NCBI GenBank assembly: GCA_031276985.1
Contig: JAISMA010000229.1
Location: 1-16,015 of the forward strand
Reading direction: 5' to 3'
DNA length: 16,015 bases
From: Helicobacteraceae bacterium
GTDB taxonomy: Bacteria; Campylobacterota; Campylobacteria; Campylobacterales; SZUA-545
The position numbers and the translations under genes were made by a program. Each line of letters begins with the position of its first letter. The stretch's first letter is position 1. Positions 7,453-14,739 of the stretch are shown piece by piece. The notes under the pieces were generated by a model. It was not told where the DNA came from. It ran no database searches and saw only the letters and a list, made by a program, of their open reading frames with translations.

Positions 7453-8832
7453 ATGCAAAACTTTACCAAAGTCGAGAGACTATCGCCCAAAAAGTCGCCC
7501 GCGCTGGAACGACTAACGGGTTTTGGAGAGATTTACGCGCTTTTTGACGGCGACAAAGCCGCCTCGCAAGCGGAACGTTGCGTTCAGTGCGGCAATCCGT
7601 ATTGCTCCACAAACGGCTGCCCGCTTCACAATTACATTCCCTATTGGCTCAAAGCGATCGCGGAAAAAGATCGCCGCGCGGCGTTCAGATTAAGCAACGA
7701 AAACTCGCCGTTTCCGGAAATACTAGGTCGAATCTGCCCGCAAGATCGCCTGTGCGAAGGCGCCTGTACGCTTGGCGCGGACAACTTTGGCGCGATAAGC
7801 GTCGGCGCGATAGAAACAGCGATCACCGAAGGCGAATTTGAGCGCGGATTGACGATTGACTATCCAAAAACACGATCCAAAAAGCGCGTCGCGCTGATAG
7901 GTAGCGGTCCGGCGTCGCTCTCGGCGGCTACTTTCTTGGCGCGCGCGGGCTTGGCGACGGAAATTTTTGAAAAAGACGAAAAGGCGGGCGGACTTTTAAC
8001 TTACGGCATTCCAAACTTCAAGCTGGACAAAAAAATCGTCGATCGCCGTTTTGGATTTTTAGCCAAAGCGGGCGTAAAGATTCATCTAGGAACGGAAGCG
8101 GGCAAAGATATAACGTTCAACGATCTACTCGCCGATTTCGACGCGGCGTTTATCGGCGTCGGCGCGCGCCGTTCCGTTAAAGCCGAAATCGAGAACGAAA
8201 GCGCAAACGGCGTAATCGACGCGATCGACTTTTTGAGCGCCGCGCAAATCGAGCTTTTTGATTTTGCCAAAAAAAGCCCGTATAACGCGAAAAATAAAAA
8301 CGTCGTCGTAATCGGCGGCGGCGACACGGCAATGGACTGCGTGCGAACCGCGTTAAGACTCGGCGCAAAAAGCGCGACCTGCGTTTATCGACGCGCCGAG
8401 CGCGATATGCCGGGCGCGAAAAAAGAGTTTATCAACGCCAAAGAGGAAGGCGCGGAGTTTATTTTCAATCTCGCGCCTAGCAAGATCGTCGTCAAGAACG
8501 GCGCGGCGATCGGCGCGACATTCGAGGAGACCAAAATAACCGAAGGCGACGGCGGGCGCGGCAAACTTATAATCGTCAAAGGAAGCGAGCGGCTAATCGA
8601 CGCGGATATGATCATTATGGCGCTTGGATTCGCGCACCACGACAAATCGTGGCTAAACGGCGTGAAACTCGCCGAAAACGGCGCGATCTTAGTCGACGAA
8701 TACGGGCGCACGAATATAGAAAAAATCTACGCGGGCGGCGACGCGACTCGCGGCGCGAGCCTAGCCGTTAACGCGGCGGCGGACGGCAAAAAAGCCGCTC
8801 TTTCCATTATACGCGCGCTCTTAGCCGTTTGA
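7453..8832 (+). CDS. gltD: Glutamate synthase (NADPH) small subunit GltD-like oxidoreductase
   Basis: GltD passes electrons from NADPH through FAD and 4Fe-4S clusters to the large subunit GltB, which makes glutamate from glutamine and 2-oxoglutarate. The 459-residue product has the N-terminal cysteine sets C43, C46, C51, C56 and C95, C101, C105. An FAD Rossmann motif follows (GSGPAS at 150-155, then GGLLTYGIPNFKL near 179-191). An NADPH Rossmann motif lies at 288-295 (GGGDTAMD), and a C-terminal FAD segment reads GGDATRGASLAVNAAADGKK. The ATG has AAGG at 7441-7444. No gltB is next to it in this window. Other GltD-like flavoproteins (electron-transfer subunits of other enzymes) share this architecture, so the partner is inferred. 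It is followed after 1 bp by the phosphatase gene. Confidence 0.88.
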   Translation: MQNFTKVERLSPKKSPALERLTGFGEIYALFDGDKAASQAERCVQCGNPYCSTNGCPLHNYIPYWLKAIAEKDRRAAFRLSNENSPFPEILGRICPQDRLCEGACTLGADNFGAISVGAIETAITEGEFERGLTIDYPKTRSKKRVALIGSGPASLSAATFLARAGLATEIFEKDEKAGGLLTYGIPNFKLDKKIVDRRFGFLAKAGVKIHLGTEAGKDITFNDLLADFDAAFIGVGARRSVKAEIENESANGVIDAIDFLSAAQIELFDFAKKSPYNAKNKNVVVIGGGDTAMDCVRTALRLGAKSATCVYRRAERDMPGAKKEFINAKEEGAEFIFNLAPSKIVVKNGAAIGATFEETKITEGDGGRGKLIIVKGSERLIDADMIIMALGFAHHDKSWLNGVKLAENGAILVDEYGRTNIEKIYAGGDATRGASLAVNAAADGKKAALSIIRALLAV

Positions 8833-8833
8833 C

Positions 8834-9574
8834 ATGGAATCGTTTATAGCCGCGTCGATTGAAGCGAACAAAGAGATCGCGGCTATATTGCGCGACAACG
8901 ACGACGATTCGCTGTTTTACCACGACAAAGAGGGCGACGAAGGAATCGGTTACGGCGGAGATCGCAGCCTGAAAATCGATCTGCTGGCGGAGGATATTTT
9001 CATTAAGCGCTTAAGCCGATTTGGACGCATTAACTCCGAAGAGCGCGGTCCGTTTGGCGAAGGAGACGACGAGATCGTAATCGATCCAATCGACGGCAGC
9101 GCCAATCTCGCTTCTGGCATTCCGTATTACGGCGCGTCGATCGCCCTCAAGCGAAACGGCAAAGCGATATGTTCCGTAGTTTGCAATCTCGCCAACGGCG
9201 ACTGTTTTGTCAAATCGTTTAACGAAGGCTATCGCAGAAACCTTTTTTCGCCAGAGAGAAAACCGATAACGCGAAATCTAAAACCGCTCGCGGGCGTTTT
9301 TGAAAAAGCCTATTCGCATCCAAAAATCGCCGTTTTGCTTAAAAAAAACGGCTTCAAATTCCGAAGTCCGGGCGCGTTAGCGCTTTCGCTTGCCTACGCG
9401 CGCGACGTATGCTTTACGCTGGCGGCGGGACGCTCTAGGGAATATGATATAATCGCCGGTTTACATCTATGCGACGATCTTTATAATTTCGTTAGCGAAA
9501 AACTGATTATCGTCAGCGCGGATCGCGCTATTTTTGAGCGGTTGAAATCGATTTTAATCGAGGGCAAAGCATGA
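8834..9574 (+). CDS. Inositol monophosphatase-family phosphatase
   Basis: This is a Mg-dependent phosphatase of the IMPase/FBPase/CysQ superfamily; the physiological substrate (inositol phosphate, sugar phosphate, PAP or similar) cannot be told from the sequence. The 246-residue product has the metal-binding Glu pair SEERG at 68-72, the hallmark DPIDGSANLASG at 84-95 and a C-terminal YDIIAGLHLC that matches the WDxAAG-type metal motif. It starts 1 bp after gltD and overlaps accD by 4 bp (ATGA), so it belongs to the same transcript. An IMPase-like gene beside accD and rlmH is, as I recall, also found in Campylobacter. Confidence 0.85.
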   Translation: MESFIAASIEANKEIAAILRDNDDDSLFYHDKEGDEGIGYGGDRSLKIDLLAEDIFIKRLSRFGRINSEERGPFGEGDDEIVIDPIDGSANLASGIPYYGASIALKRNGKAICSVVCNLANGDCFVKSFNEGYRRNLFSPERKPITRNLKPLAGVFEKAYSHPKIAVLLKKNGFKFRSPGALALSLAYARDVCFTLAAGRSREYDIIAGLHLCDDLYNFVSEKLIIVSADRAIFERLKSILIEGKA

Positions 9575-10413
9575 GTATCGGCGATTTTTTTAAGCGCGTT
9601 AAACGCGAGCGACCCGACGTTAAAGAAGCGCCCGGTCATTGGATTAAGTGTAAAAAATGTCAAGCTATTATGTACTACAAAGAGGTCGCCGCCAAACAAT
9701 ACGTTTGCCCAAAATGCGGATTGCATATGCGTATTAGCGCCAAAGATCGCATAGAGCTTCTAGCCGACGCGCAAAGTTTTGTCGAGTTTGACGCGCAGTT
9801 AAAAGCGGTCGATCCCCTTTCGTTTAGCGACAAAAAAAGCTACGCGCAACGATTAGAAGAGGGTTTCAAAAAAACGGGGCGGCGATCGGCTACGATCGCG
9901 GGCGAATGCGCGATCAACGGTTTGGCGACGCAGATTGTGGTTTTTGACTTTGATTTTATGGGCGGATCGCTTGGCAGCGTCGAGGGCGAAAAAATTGTCC
10001 GCGCCGCGAATCGCGCCGTCGCCAAACGGCACGGACTAATCATCGTCAGCGCAAGCGGCGGGGCGCGAATGCAAGAGTCCGCCTTCAGTCTTATGCAAAT
10101 GGCGAAAACGAGCGCGGCGCTAAAAAAACTCGCCGACGCCAAACTGCCGTTCATCTCCGTTTTGACCGATCCGACGTTTGGCGGCGTTAGCGCGAGTTTC
10201 GCGTTTTTGGGCGACGTTATCATCGCCGAACCGGGCGCAATGGTGGGCTTCGCGGGCGCGAGAGTGATCAAGCAGACGATTGGAGCGGATCTGCCTGAAG
10301 GATTTCAAAGCGCCGAATTTTTGCTGGAGTTTGGGCTAATCGATATGATCGTCGATCGCGATCATCTTAAACAGACCATTTACGATCTGCTTCGCTTCAC
10401 GATTCGGCGTTAG
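9571..10413 (+). CDS. accD: Acetyl-CoA carboxylase carboxyltransferase subunit beta
   Basis: AccD, with AccA, moves the carboxyl group from biotinyl-BCCP to acetyl-CoA to make malonyl-CoA, the first step of fatty-acid synthesis in the cytoplasm. The 280-residue product has the N-terminal zinc ribbon (C27, C30, C46, C49) followed by the crotonase-like carboxyltransferase fold. Typical motifs are GGSLGSVEGEK, SASGGARMQES and TDPTFGGVSASFA, then EPGAMVGFAGARVI near the C-terminal third. The start overlaps the previous gene's stop (ATGA), which suggests coupling, and the gene ends with TAG. The partner accA is not in the window. Confidence 0.97.
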   Translation: MSIGDFFKRVKRERPDVKEAPGHWIKCKKCQAIMYYKEVAAKQYVCPKCGLHMRISAKDRIELLADAQSFVEFDAQLKAVDPLSFSDKKSYAQRLEEGFKKTGRRSATIAGECAINGLATQIVVFDFDFMGGSLGSVEGEKIVRAANRAVAKRHGLIIVSASGGARMQESAFSLMQMAKTSAALKKLADAKLPFISVLTDPTFGGVSASFAFLGDVIIAEPGAMVGFAGARVIKQTIGADLPEGFQSAEFLLEFGLIDMIVDRDHLKQTIYDLLRFTIRR

Positions 10414-10420
10414 ACGCGCA

Positions 10421-10888
10421 TTGACTGCGATAGAGCTAAAATACATAGGCAAACGCGACGACAAGCTATTTTCGCAGGCGCGCGCGCATTACGCCAAACT
10501 GATCGCGCCATACGCGAAGCTAACCGTTTCGCCCGTGTGGAACGCCGCGATAGAAAAGGCGCAAAAAATTGGCGCTATTCAGGCGCAAGAGGCTTATTCG
10601 CAAGCGTTTTTTGCTTTGCGATCTCGCGCCGCGCAACGATCGATCGCTGTGGACGCGCTTGGCAAAACCTACGACACAAACGCCTTCGCGGAACTGATCG
10701 CAAACGGCGAATCGCTTTGCTTTTACATTGGCGGCGCTTACGGATTTGCGCGGGAGTTTTGCAAAACCTGCGATCTTAGCGTTTCGCTTTCGGCGCTAAC
10801 GTTTTCGCGCGATCTGGCGCAAATCGTTTTGCTAGAGCAGATCTATCGCGCTTTGACAATCGGCGCAAATCACCCTTACGGCAAATAA
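10421..10888 (+). CDS. rlmH: 23S rRNA pseudouridine-1915 N3-methyltransferase RlmH (divergent)
   Basis: RlmH is a small SPOUT methyltransferase that methylates pseudouridine 1915 in helix 69 of 23S rRNA. The 155-residue product has the SAM-binding FYIGGAYGF segment and the family C terminus SVSLSALTFSRDLAQIVLLE / QIYRALTIGANHPYGK. Two usually conserved histidines are missing: the TxxH motif reads TFSR, and the terminal PYH[KR] reads PYGK. The start is a TTG 7 bp after the accD stop with no clear Shine-Dalgarno; the conserved YIGKRDDKLF begins a few residues later, so no later start fits. Re-initiation from accD is likely. The accD-rlmH neighbourhood is conserved in this phylum. Confidence 0.9.
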   Translation: MTAIELKYIGKRDDKLFSQARAHYAKLIAPYAKLTVSPVWNAAIEKAQKIGAIQAQEAYSQAFFALRSRAAQRSIAVDALGKTYDTNAFAELIANGESLCFYIGGAYGFAREFCKTCDLSVSLSALTFSRDLAQIVLLEQIYRALTIGANHPYGK

Positions 10889-10962
10889 CCCCGCGCTCCC
10901 AATCCTTTTTCTTAGCGATTGCGGCGAAATTAACGCGCAAAATAATTACATTTCGTGATTTT

Positions 10963-10993
10963 TTGTAGCATTTTTATTGCAATACGTTATATT
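10963..10993 (+). promoter_or_regulatory. Promoter and candidate operator of the S24 repressor-polymerase unit
   Basis: TTGTAG (10963-10968) and TATATT (10988-10993) could be -35 and -10 elements with a 19-base spacer. The spacer holds the perfect 10-bp palindrome TATTGCAATA (10975-10984), a natural place for the repressor encoded just downstream to bind. A looser dyad (TTACA...TGTAG, 10947-10968) lies upstream. The rest of the 124-bp gap from rlmH shows nothing more. The operator role is inference. Confidence 0.45.
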
Positions 10994-11012
10994 TCTGCGC
11001 GAAGGAGCAAAA

Positions 11013-11669
11013 ATGAAGCGCGTAGAAGAGGTTTTGGAGCGTATCAGAGAGATAATCGCGAGCGAAGCTAACGGAAAGCGAGTAAAAGACGCCGATATAG
11101 CGCGGGAGCTTGGCGTGAGCGCGGGCGCTTTGGCGACGCTCAAAAACCGCGATCGTCTGCCGATAGAGGAGATCGCCGCTTTTTGCGCCAAGCGGCGCGT
11201 TAGCATTAACTGGGTTTTGTTCAACCAAAGCGCGGCGTCGCTGGTGGAAAATACCGAAAAATACTCGTTTGCGAGATATTTTAGCGAGGCTAGATTGTCC
11301 GCTGGCGGCGGCGCGTTTGATTTGGGCGAAGAGTATGAAACGACGGCGCTATCGCCGTGTTTTACCGACGCGCTAAACGGCTCTAAAAACGCGATTGACA
11401 TAGTAAAAGTCGAAGGAGACTCTATGGAAACCACGATAAAAAACGGCGATCTTATCTTTGTAGATCGCGACGAGACGAGGATTAAAGACGGAGCGATATA
11501 CGCAATCGCCGCGCCGCTCGGACTGTTTGTCAAACGACTTCGCCGCGCCGCGAACGGCTCTTTGACGCTGGCTTCGGATAACGCGGCTTATCCCGACATC
11601 GAGGTTTCTCCAAACGAAACGCGGTTAATCGGCAGAGTGATAGGCGTTTTTAGCGTTGATTTGCGATGA
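11013..11669 (+). CDS. S24-family (LexA/CI-like) autoproteolytic transcriptional repressor
   Basis: This is a two-domain cytoplasmic repressor of the CI/LexA type, 218 residues. Residues about 25-75 form a CI-repressor-like helix-turn-helix (DADIARELGVSAGALATLKN then INWVLFN). A probable self-cleavage site is A97-G98 (LSAGGG). The catalytic dyad is S137 (GDSMETT) and K174 (LFVKRL), 37 residues apart as in LexA. RecA-stimulated cleavage and derepression are known for the family and inferred here. ATG 11013 has a strong AAGGAG (11002-11007); a 12-codon N-terminal extension is possible but lacks such a site. Its stop overlaps the polymerase start (ATGA), so the two are coupled and probably co-regulated after DNA damage. 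Confidence 0.88.
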   Translation: MKRVEEVLERIREIIASEANGKRVKDADIARELGVSAGALATLKNRDRLPIEEIAAFCAKRRVSINWVLFNQSAASLVENTEKYSFARYFSEARLSAGGGAFDLGEEYETTALSPCFTDALNGSKNAIDIVKVEGDSMETTIKNGDLIFVDRDETRIKDGAIYAIAAPLGLFVKRLRRAANGSLTLASDNAAYPDIEVSPNETRLIGRVIGVFSVDLR

Positions 11670-12934
11670 CGATTCACATCGATTTCGACTGCTTTTTCGT
11701 CAGCGCCGAAAGAACGCGTTACGCGCCGTTTCGCGGCGTTGCGGCTGTGGTGGCAAACAGAAACGACGAGGCGATCTTCGGCGGCAAAGCGCTTAAAACA
11801 AGCGCGATTGTCCGCGAGCCGCTTGGCGCTTTTAGCGGCGCGTGTTATTACGACAAGTTTGACGGCGGCGATTGGCGATCGCATTTTATGGATGGCGTTC
11901 GCGCGCGCGGAATGGTGGTCGCCGCGAGTTACGAAGCGCGAAGCCACGATATTAAAACGGGCACGACGCTTTGCGAGGCGCTAAAACGTTGTCCAAAGTT
12001 GCAAATCTTGCCCGCCGATTTACCCTTTTATATGTCGCTATCAGCCGACGCCGCCGAATTTTTGGAAGAGCGCGTTCCCGTTGTGGAGCAGTACAGCATA
12101 GACGAGTTTTTTGGATCGCTCGACGGGTTTGTAAAAGAAAACGACGCGGAGCGGTATTTGCGAAATCTGCAAGCCGACATTTACAAAGAGCTACGTTTGC
12201 CCGCTACGATTGGCGCGGGAGCGAACAAGTCAATCGCCAAGCTGGCGGCAAAAAGCGCCAAGCCGTTTGGCGTTTTAATTGTAAAAAGCGCCGACGTAAA
12301 AGCGTTTTTGAGCGACAAACCGGTTAGAGCGTTAGCGGGAATAGGCGAAAAATCGGCGCGCGTTTTGAATCGCTACGGCGTAAAAACTTTGGGCGACGCG
12401 ATCAGATCGCCAAGTCTATTGGCGTCGTTTGGCAAACGCGGACGCGATCTGTTGCGCGAGTTAAACGGCGAGCAAATCAGGTTTGAAGCGCAAGAGCGCG
12501 AGCGCAAGCAGATAGGCATATCGCGCGTTTTCGATCCGATTTACGATCGCGCCGAAGCGTTGAGAAGGCTCTATATTTTGTGCGGGCATTTGGCGTACAA
12601 CGTTGCGCGGCGCAAGAAAGAGCCAAGCGGTTTTACCTTTGTCGTCGGTTACAAGGTTTTCCCGTGCGAGCGCGTTAAAGTCAAGGTCGATCGTCCCTTT
12701 AGCGAAAAGTTGTTGCGGCAGATCGCCAAAGAAACTTTTGGCGCAATCGACAAAAACCAAAGCGACGCCATAAACTATTTAGCCGTTACGGCGAGCGATT
12801 TTAACGATCGATTTGTCGCGGGCGAGTTGTTTTCATGGCGCGAAGATTGCAAAAACCGTCTTGTGGGCAATGCGTTGCAAGAGGCGCGATCCAAATACGG
12901 ATACGGCATATTGACTTACGCGAAAGCTACTTGA
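11666..12934 (+). CDS. dinB: Y-family translesion DNA polymerase (DinB/UmuC type)
   Basis: This is an error-prone polymerase that copies past DNA lesions. The 422-residue product has the metal-binding HIDFDCFFVSAER at the N terminus (D6 and D8), SYEARSHDIKTGTTLCEAL in the fingers, and YSIDEFF with the catalytic D146-E147. IGAGANKSIAKLAAKSAKP follows in the palm, then a helix-hairpin-helix segment (ALAGIGEKSARVL) and the little-finger domain. About 40 residues lie between the first palm strand and SYEAR, more than in E. coli DinB; I recall a similar insertion in other Campylobacterota homologues. It is coupled by ATGA to the S24 repressor gene, like a UmuDC module with a DNA-binding first partner. 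Its last 8 bases overlap the end of csd4 on the other strand. Confidence 0.93.
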   Translation: MTIHIDFDCFFVSAERTRYAPFRGVAAVVANRNDEAIFGGKALKTSAIVREPLGAFSGACYYDKFDGGDWRSHFMDGVRARGMVVAASYEARSHDIKTGTTLCEALKRCPKLQILPADLPFYMSLSADAAEFLEERVPVVEQYSIDEFFGSLDGFVKENDAERYLRNLQADIYKELRLPATIGAGANKSIAKLAAKSAKPFGVLIVKSADVKAFLSDKPVRALAGIGEKSARVLNRYGVKTLGDAIRSPSLLASFGKRGRDLLRELNGEQIRFEAQERERKQIGISRVFDPIYDRAEALRRLYILCGHLAYNVARRKKEPSGFTFVVGYKVFPCERVKVKVDRPFSEKLLRQIAKETFGAIDKNQSDAINYLAVTASDFNDRFVAGELFSWREDCKNRLVGNALQEARSKYGYGILTYAKAT

Positions 12935-14276
12935 CGAACTTCGCGTTAATCATGCCGCAAAAATCGTCGCCGCGATAAAACTCCACGCGATAGATCGCCC
13001 CGCGCACGTCTTCGCTAAACCGCGCTACCATATTTTTCTTTGCGATCGCGATAGCGCTTTCGTTTTGCGTTCCTTTGGCGCTAAAACCGATCACATTCAC
13101 GCGGACGTTCTCGATCGGCTCAATCTTGAATTCGTTTTTGACCTCGAAAGTCTCGCCAATCGCCTTTTCAACGCGAACGCCGTCGATTGCGATCGCAGCT
13201 TTGTCCAATTTGCAGTCGTCGGTAAAAAATTGCGGATAAAGCGAGCTTACGCGCTTGTTGCCTATAAAAATATCGTAGCGATCGTCTATCGGCTTCACCG
13301 CGCCAAGCGGATGATCAAAAACAAAGCGATCTTTGTTGCCGCCGCGCAACGGCATAAAGCGCAAAATATTTCTTAACTCGGTCAATTCAAGCGATATTTT
13401 ATCGTTGATTTTAAGCGTTCCGCTATTGTCCAAAACCGCCTGCAAGCCTTTTACGGACAGCTCAAAATCGCGCTCGTATTCAATGCCCATCACGCTCATA
13501 AACTCTTCTATCGATCGTAATTGATACTCGACTTTCAAAGCCAGCGCGTCAATGTTTTTGCTCGTCTCTTGCGCGAACGCGGGTTTGAGGTTGGTAACGG
13601 CGAAATAGGTGAGCGACTTTTGCATCTGCTCGTCTTTGTAGCGCGTTTCGGTGTTTCGCACGCGAAAAAAGTGATGCTCCTCTTTAAGCGACTCGCTCAT
13701 CTTGTCCGCGACGCGCTTTGCGATTTCGTCCATAGCGCCGAACTTCACGTCGGTGAGAGTTTTTTGATCGATCACGATCGTTTGCCCCCACGCTCTTGGA
13801 TTGAATATAGCGCTTTCCCACCGCTCGCGGTAAAATCCGTGTCCGTCGTGAAGGTTTAGTATCAGATCGACTTTGGGATCGACGATAATCTTTTTGACTT
13901 CGCGCACCATATCGGCATCGCGATCCGTCGCGGAGATTTTCTCGAATTTGCGGTTCATATCGCCGTACAGCCCGCGTCTTGATCGCGCTATGCTTTCGGC
14001 GTTCAGGTTTGGTATTACCCAGACCGCGCCTTTGTTGATTTTGTAGCGCGAAGCCAAAATCGAAGGCGCGAAATAGCCGCCGGGCTCGTCGCCATGCACG
14101 CCGCCGACGATCAAAAGCGTGGCGCCCGTAACGTTGCCTTCCAGTTTGTAAAGGCTAAAGCGCAAAAATTCGCCCGATTCATGCGCTTTTATCTCGTCGT
14201 CCGACCAGATCTTTTCGACCTTAACGTCGCCAAACGCCGCGAGCGCCAACGCTAACAAAAGAGGCAAAATACGCAA
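12927..14276 (-). CDS. csd4: Peptidoglycan DL-carboxypeptidase Csd4/Pgp1 (M14/M99 family)
   Basis: Csd4 (Helicobacter) and Pgp1 (Campylobacter) are periplasmic zinc peptidases that trim the muropeptide tripeptide to dipeptide and give cells their helical shape. The 449-residue product has a signal peptide (RILPLLLALALAAFG). Metal ligands are H61 and E64 in GGVHGDEPGG and H143 in LNLHDGHG, with catalytic E237 in FAQETS. All four are offset by 15 from the H. pylori Csd4 residues I recall (Q46, E49, H128, E222). The first ligand is thus His and not the atypical Gln. The start is set by AAGGAG (14282-14287) ahead of TTG 14274-14276; the reading frame extends further upstream to another TTG with no such site. 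The stop is TAG. Confidence 0.92.
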   Translation of the reverse strand: MRILPLLLALALAAFGDVKVEKIWSDDEIKAHESGEFLRFSLYKLEGNVTGATLLIVGGVHGDEPGGYFAPSILASRYKINKGAVWVIPNLNAESIARSRRGLYGDMNRKFEKISATDRDADMVREVKKIIVDPKVDLILNLHDGHGFYRERWESAIFNPRAWGQTIVIDQKTLTDVKFGAMDEIAKRVADKMSESLKEEHHFFRVRNTETRYKDEQMQKSLTYFAVTNLKPAFAQETSKNIDALALKVEYQLRSIEEFMSVMGIEYERDFELSVKGLQAVLDNSGTLKINDKISLELTELRNILRFMPLRGGNKDRFVFDHPLGAVKPIDDRYDIFIGNKRVSSLYPQFFTDDCKLDKAAIAIDGVRVEKAIGETFEVKNEFKIEPIENVRVNVIGFSAKGTQNESAIAIAKKNMVARFSEDVRGAIYRVEFYRGDDFCGMINAKFVK

Positions 14277-14298
14277 AAGCGCTCCTTCGGCAAAATAA

Positions 14299-14631
14299 AT
14301 GCGTGATATTATCAAATTTCAAATCTAACCCGCATTTTAACGCGCCTTTCAAGTCGCTTTACGCTTTCCAACATACTTCCCAAATCCGCGCCACGCTTTT
14401 CAACGCGCTTGCCGTAAGATCGCGCTGGATTTTCTAGCCATTCAAGCCGACAATATGCGCGGCAAAACGCTTGAGATAGGTTTCCTGCGTTCCGACGAAA
14501 AGTTGCGAATCGCCAAATTGGTCGTAGACAAAAAGGCGCTAAAAGCCTTTTACGCGCAAAGCGAAGGCGAGTCTCTGCAAGAGCTTGCGCCAAACAAGTT
14601 GCTTAACATCGGCGGCGTGAAAATCGTCTAA
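14299..14631 (+). pseudogene. Small frameshifted gene next to csd4
   Basis: Two adjoining frames read like one small protein of about 110 residues. From GTG 14303 the frame gives SNPHFNAPFKSLYAFQHTSQ then IRATLFNALAV and stops at TAG 14435. The frame that ends at TAA 14629 gives KIALDFLAIQADNMRGKTLE and continues to LLNIGGVKIV. They join smoothly (FNALAV-KIALDF) if one base was lost near 14414-14416. An ATG at 14299 would give MRDIIKFQ and would need one further single-base change near 14320. The product is probably cytoplasmic, with no signal peptide. In H. pylori the gene beside csd4 (HP1075) is HP1076, a FliS-binding flagellar co-chaperone; identity with that is only a positional guess. 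The spacing to csd4 is tight (22-26 bp, divergent). Confidence 0.5.
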
Positions 14632-14644
14632 ACGCCAGTCGAGA

Positions 14645-14686
14645 TCGTTTGCTTTTTGCTTTGCGCTCCTAAGCGATCGCAAACGA
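14645..14686. repeat. Stem-loop with perfect 8-bp arms
   Basis: TCGTTTGC (14645-14652) pairs with GCAAACGA (14679-14686). The loop can fold further, since TTTGCG 14660-14665 can instead pair with CGCAAA 14678-14683. It lies 14 bp after the stop of the frameshifted small gene and may act as its terminator or as part of the leader of the next gene. No clean T tract follows. Confidence 0.45.
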
Positions 14687-14697
14687 CTTGAGCATCA

Positions 14698-14728
14698 ACG
14701 TCGCGTAATTTGGCTAAACGCGCGACGT
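14698..14728 (+). promoter_or_regulatory. Stem-loop abutting the Shine-Dalgarno of the next gene
   Basis: ACGTCGCG (14698-14705) and CGCGACGT (14721-14728) are perfect 8-bp complementary arms with a 15-base loop. The right arm ends directly before AAAGGA (14730-14734 region), the ribosome-binding site of the ATG at 14740. In RNA the hairpin could influence translation, or as DNA it could be an operator. The function is inferred from position only. Confidence 0.45.
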
Positions 14729-14739
14729 AAAGGATAAAT

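Noticed and set aside
14279..14315. Longer csd4 start at TTG 14313-14315
   Set aside because: The AAGGAG at 14282-14287 is correctly spaced for TTG 14274-14276, which also gives a cleaner signal peptide.
14312..14593. Minus-strand open frame of 93 codons upstream of csd4
   Set aside because: Arg-rich composition typical of a shadow frame; the plus strand of the same stretch reads as a more protein-like, though frameshifted, gene.
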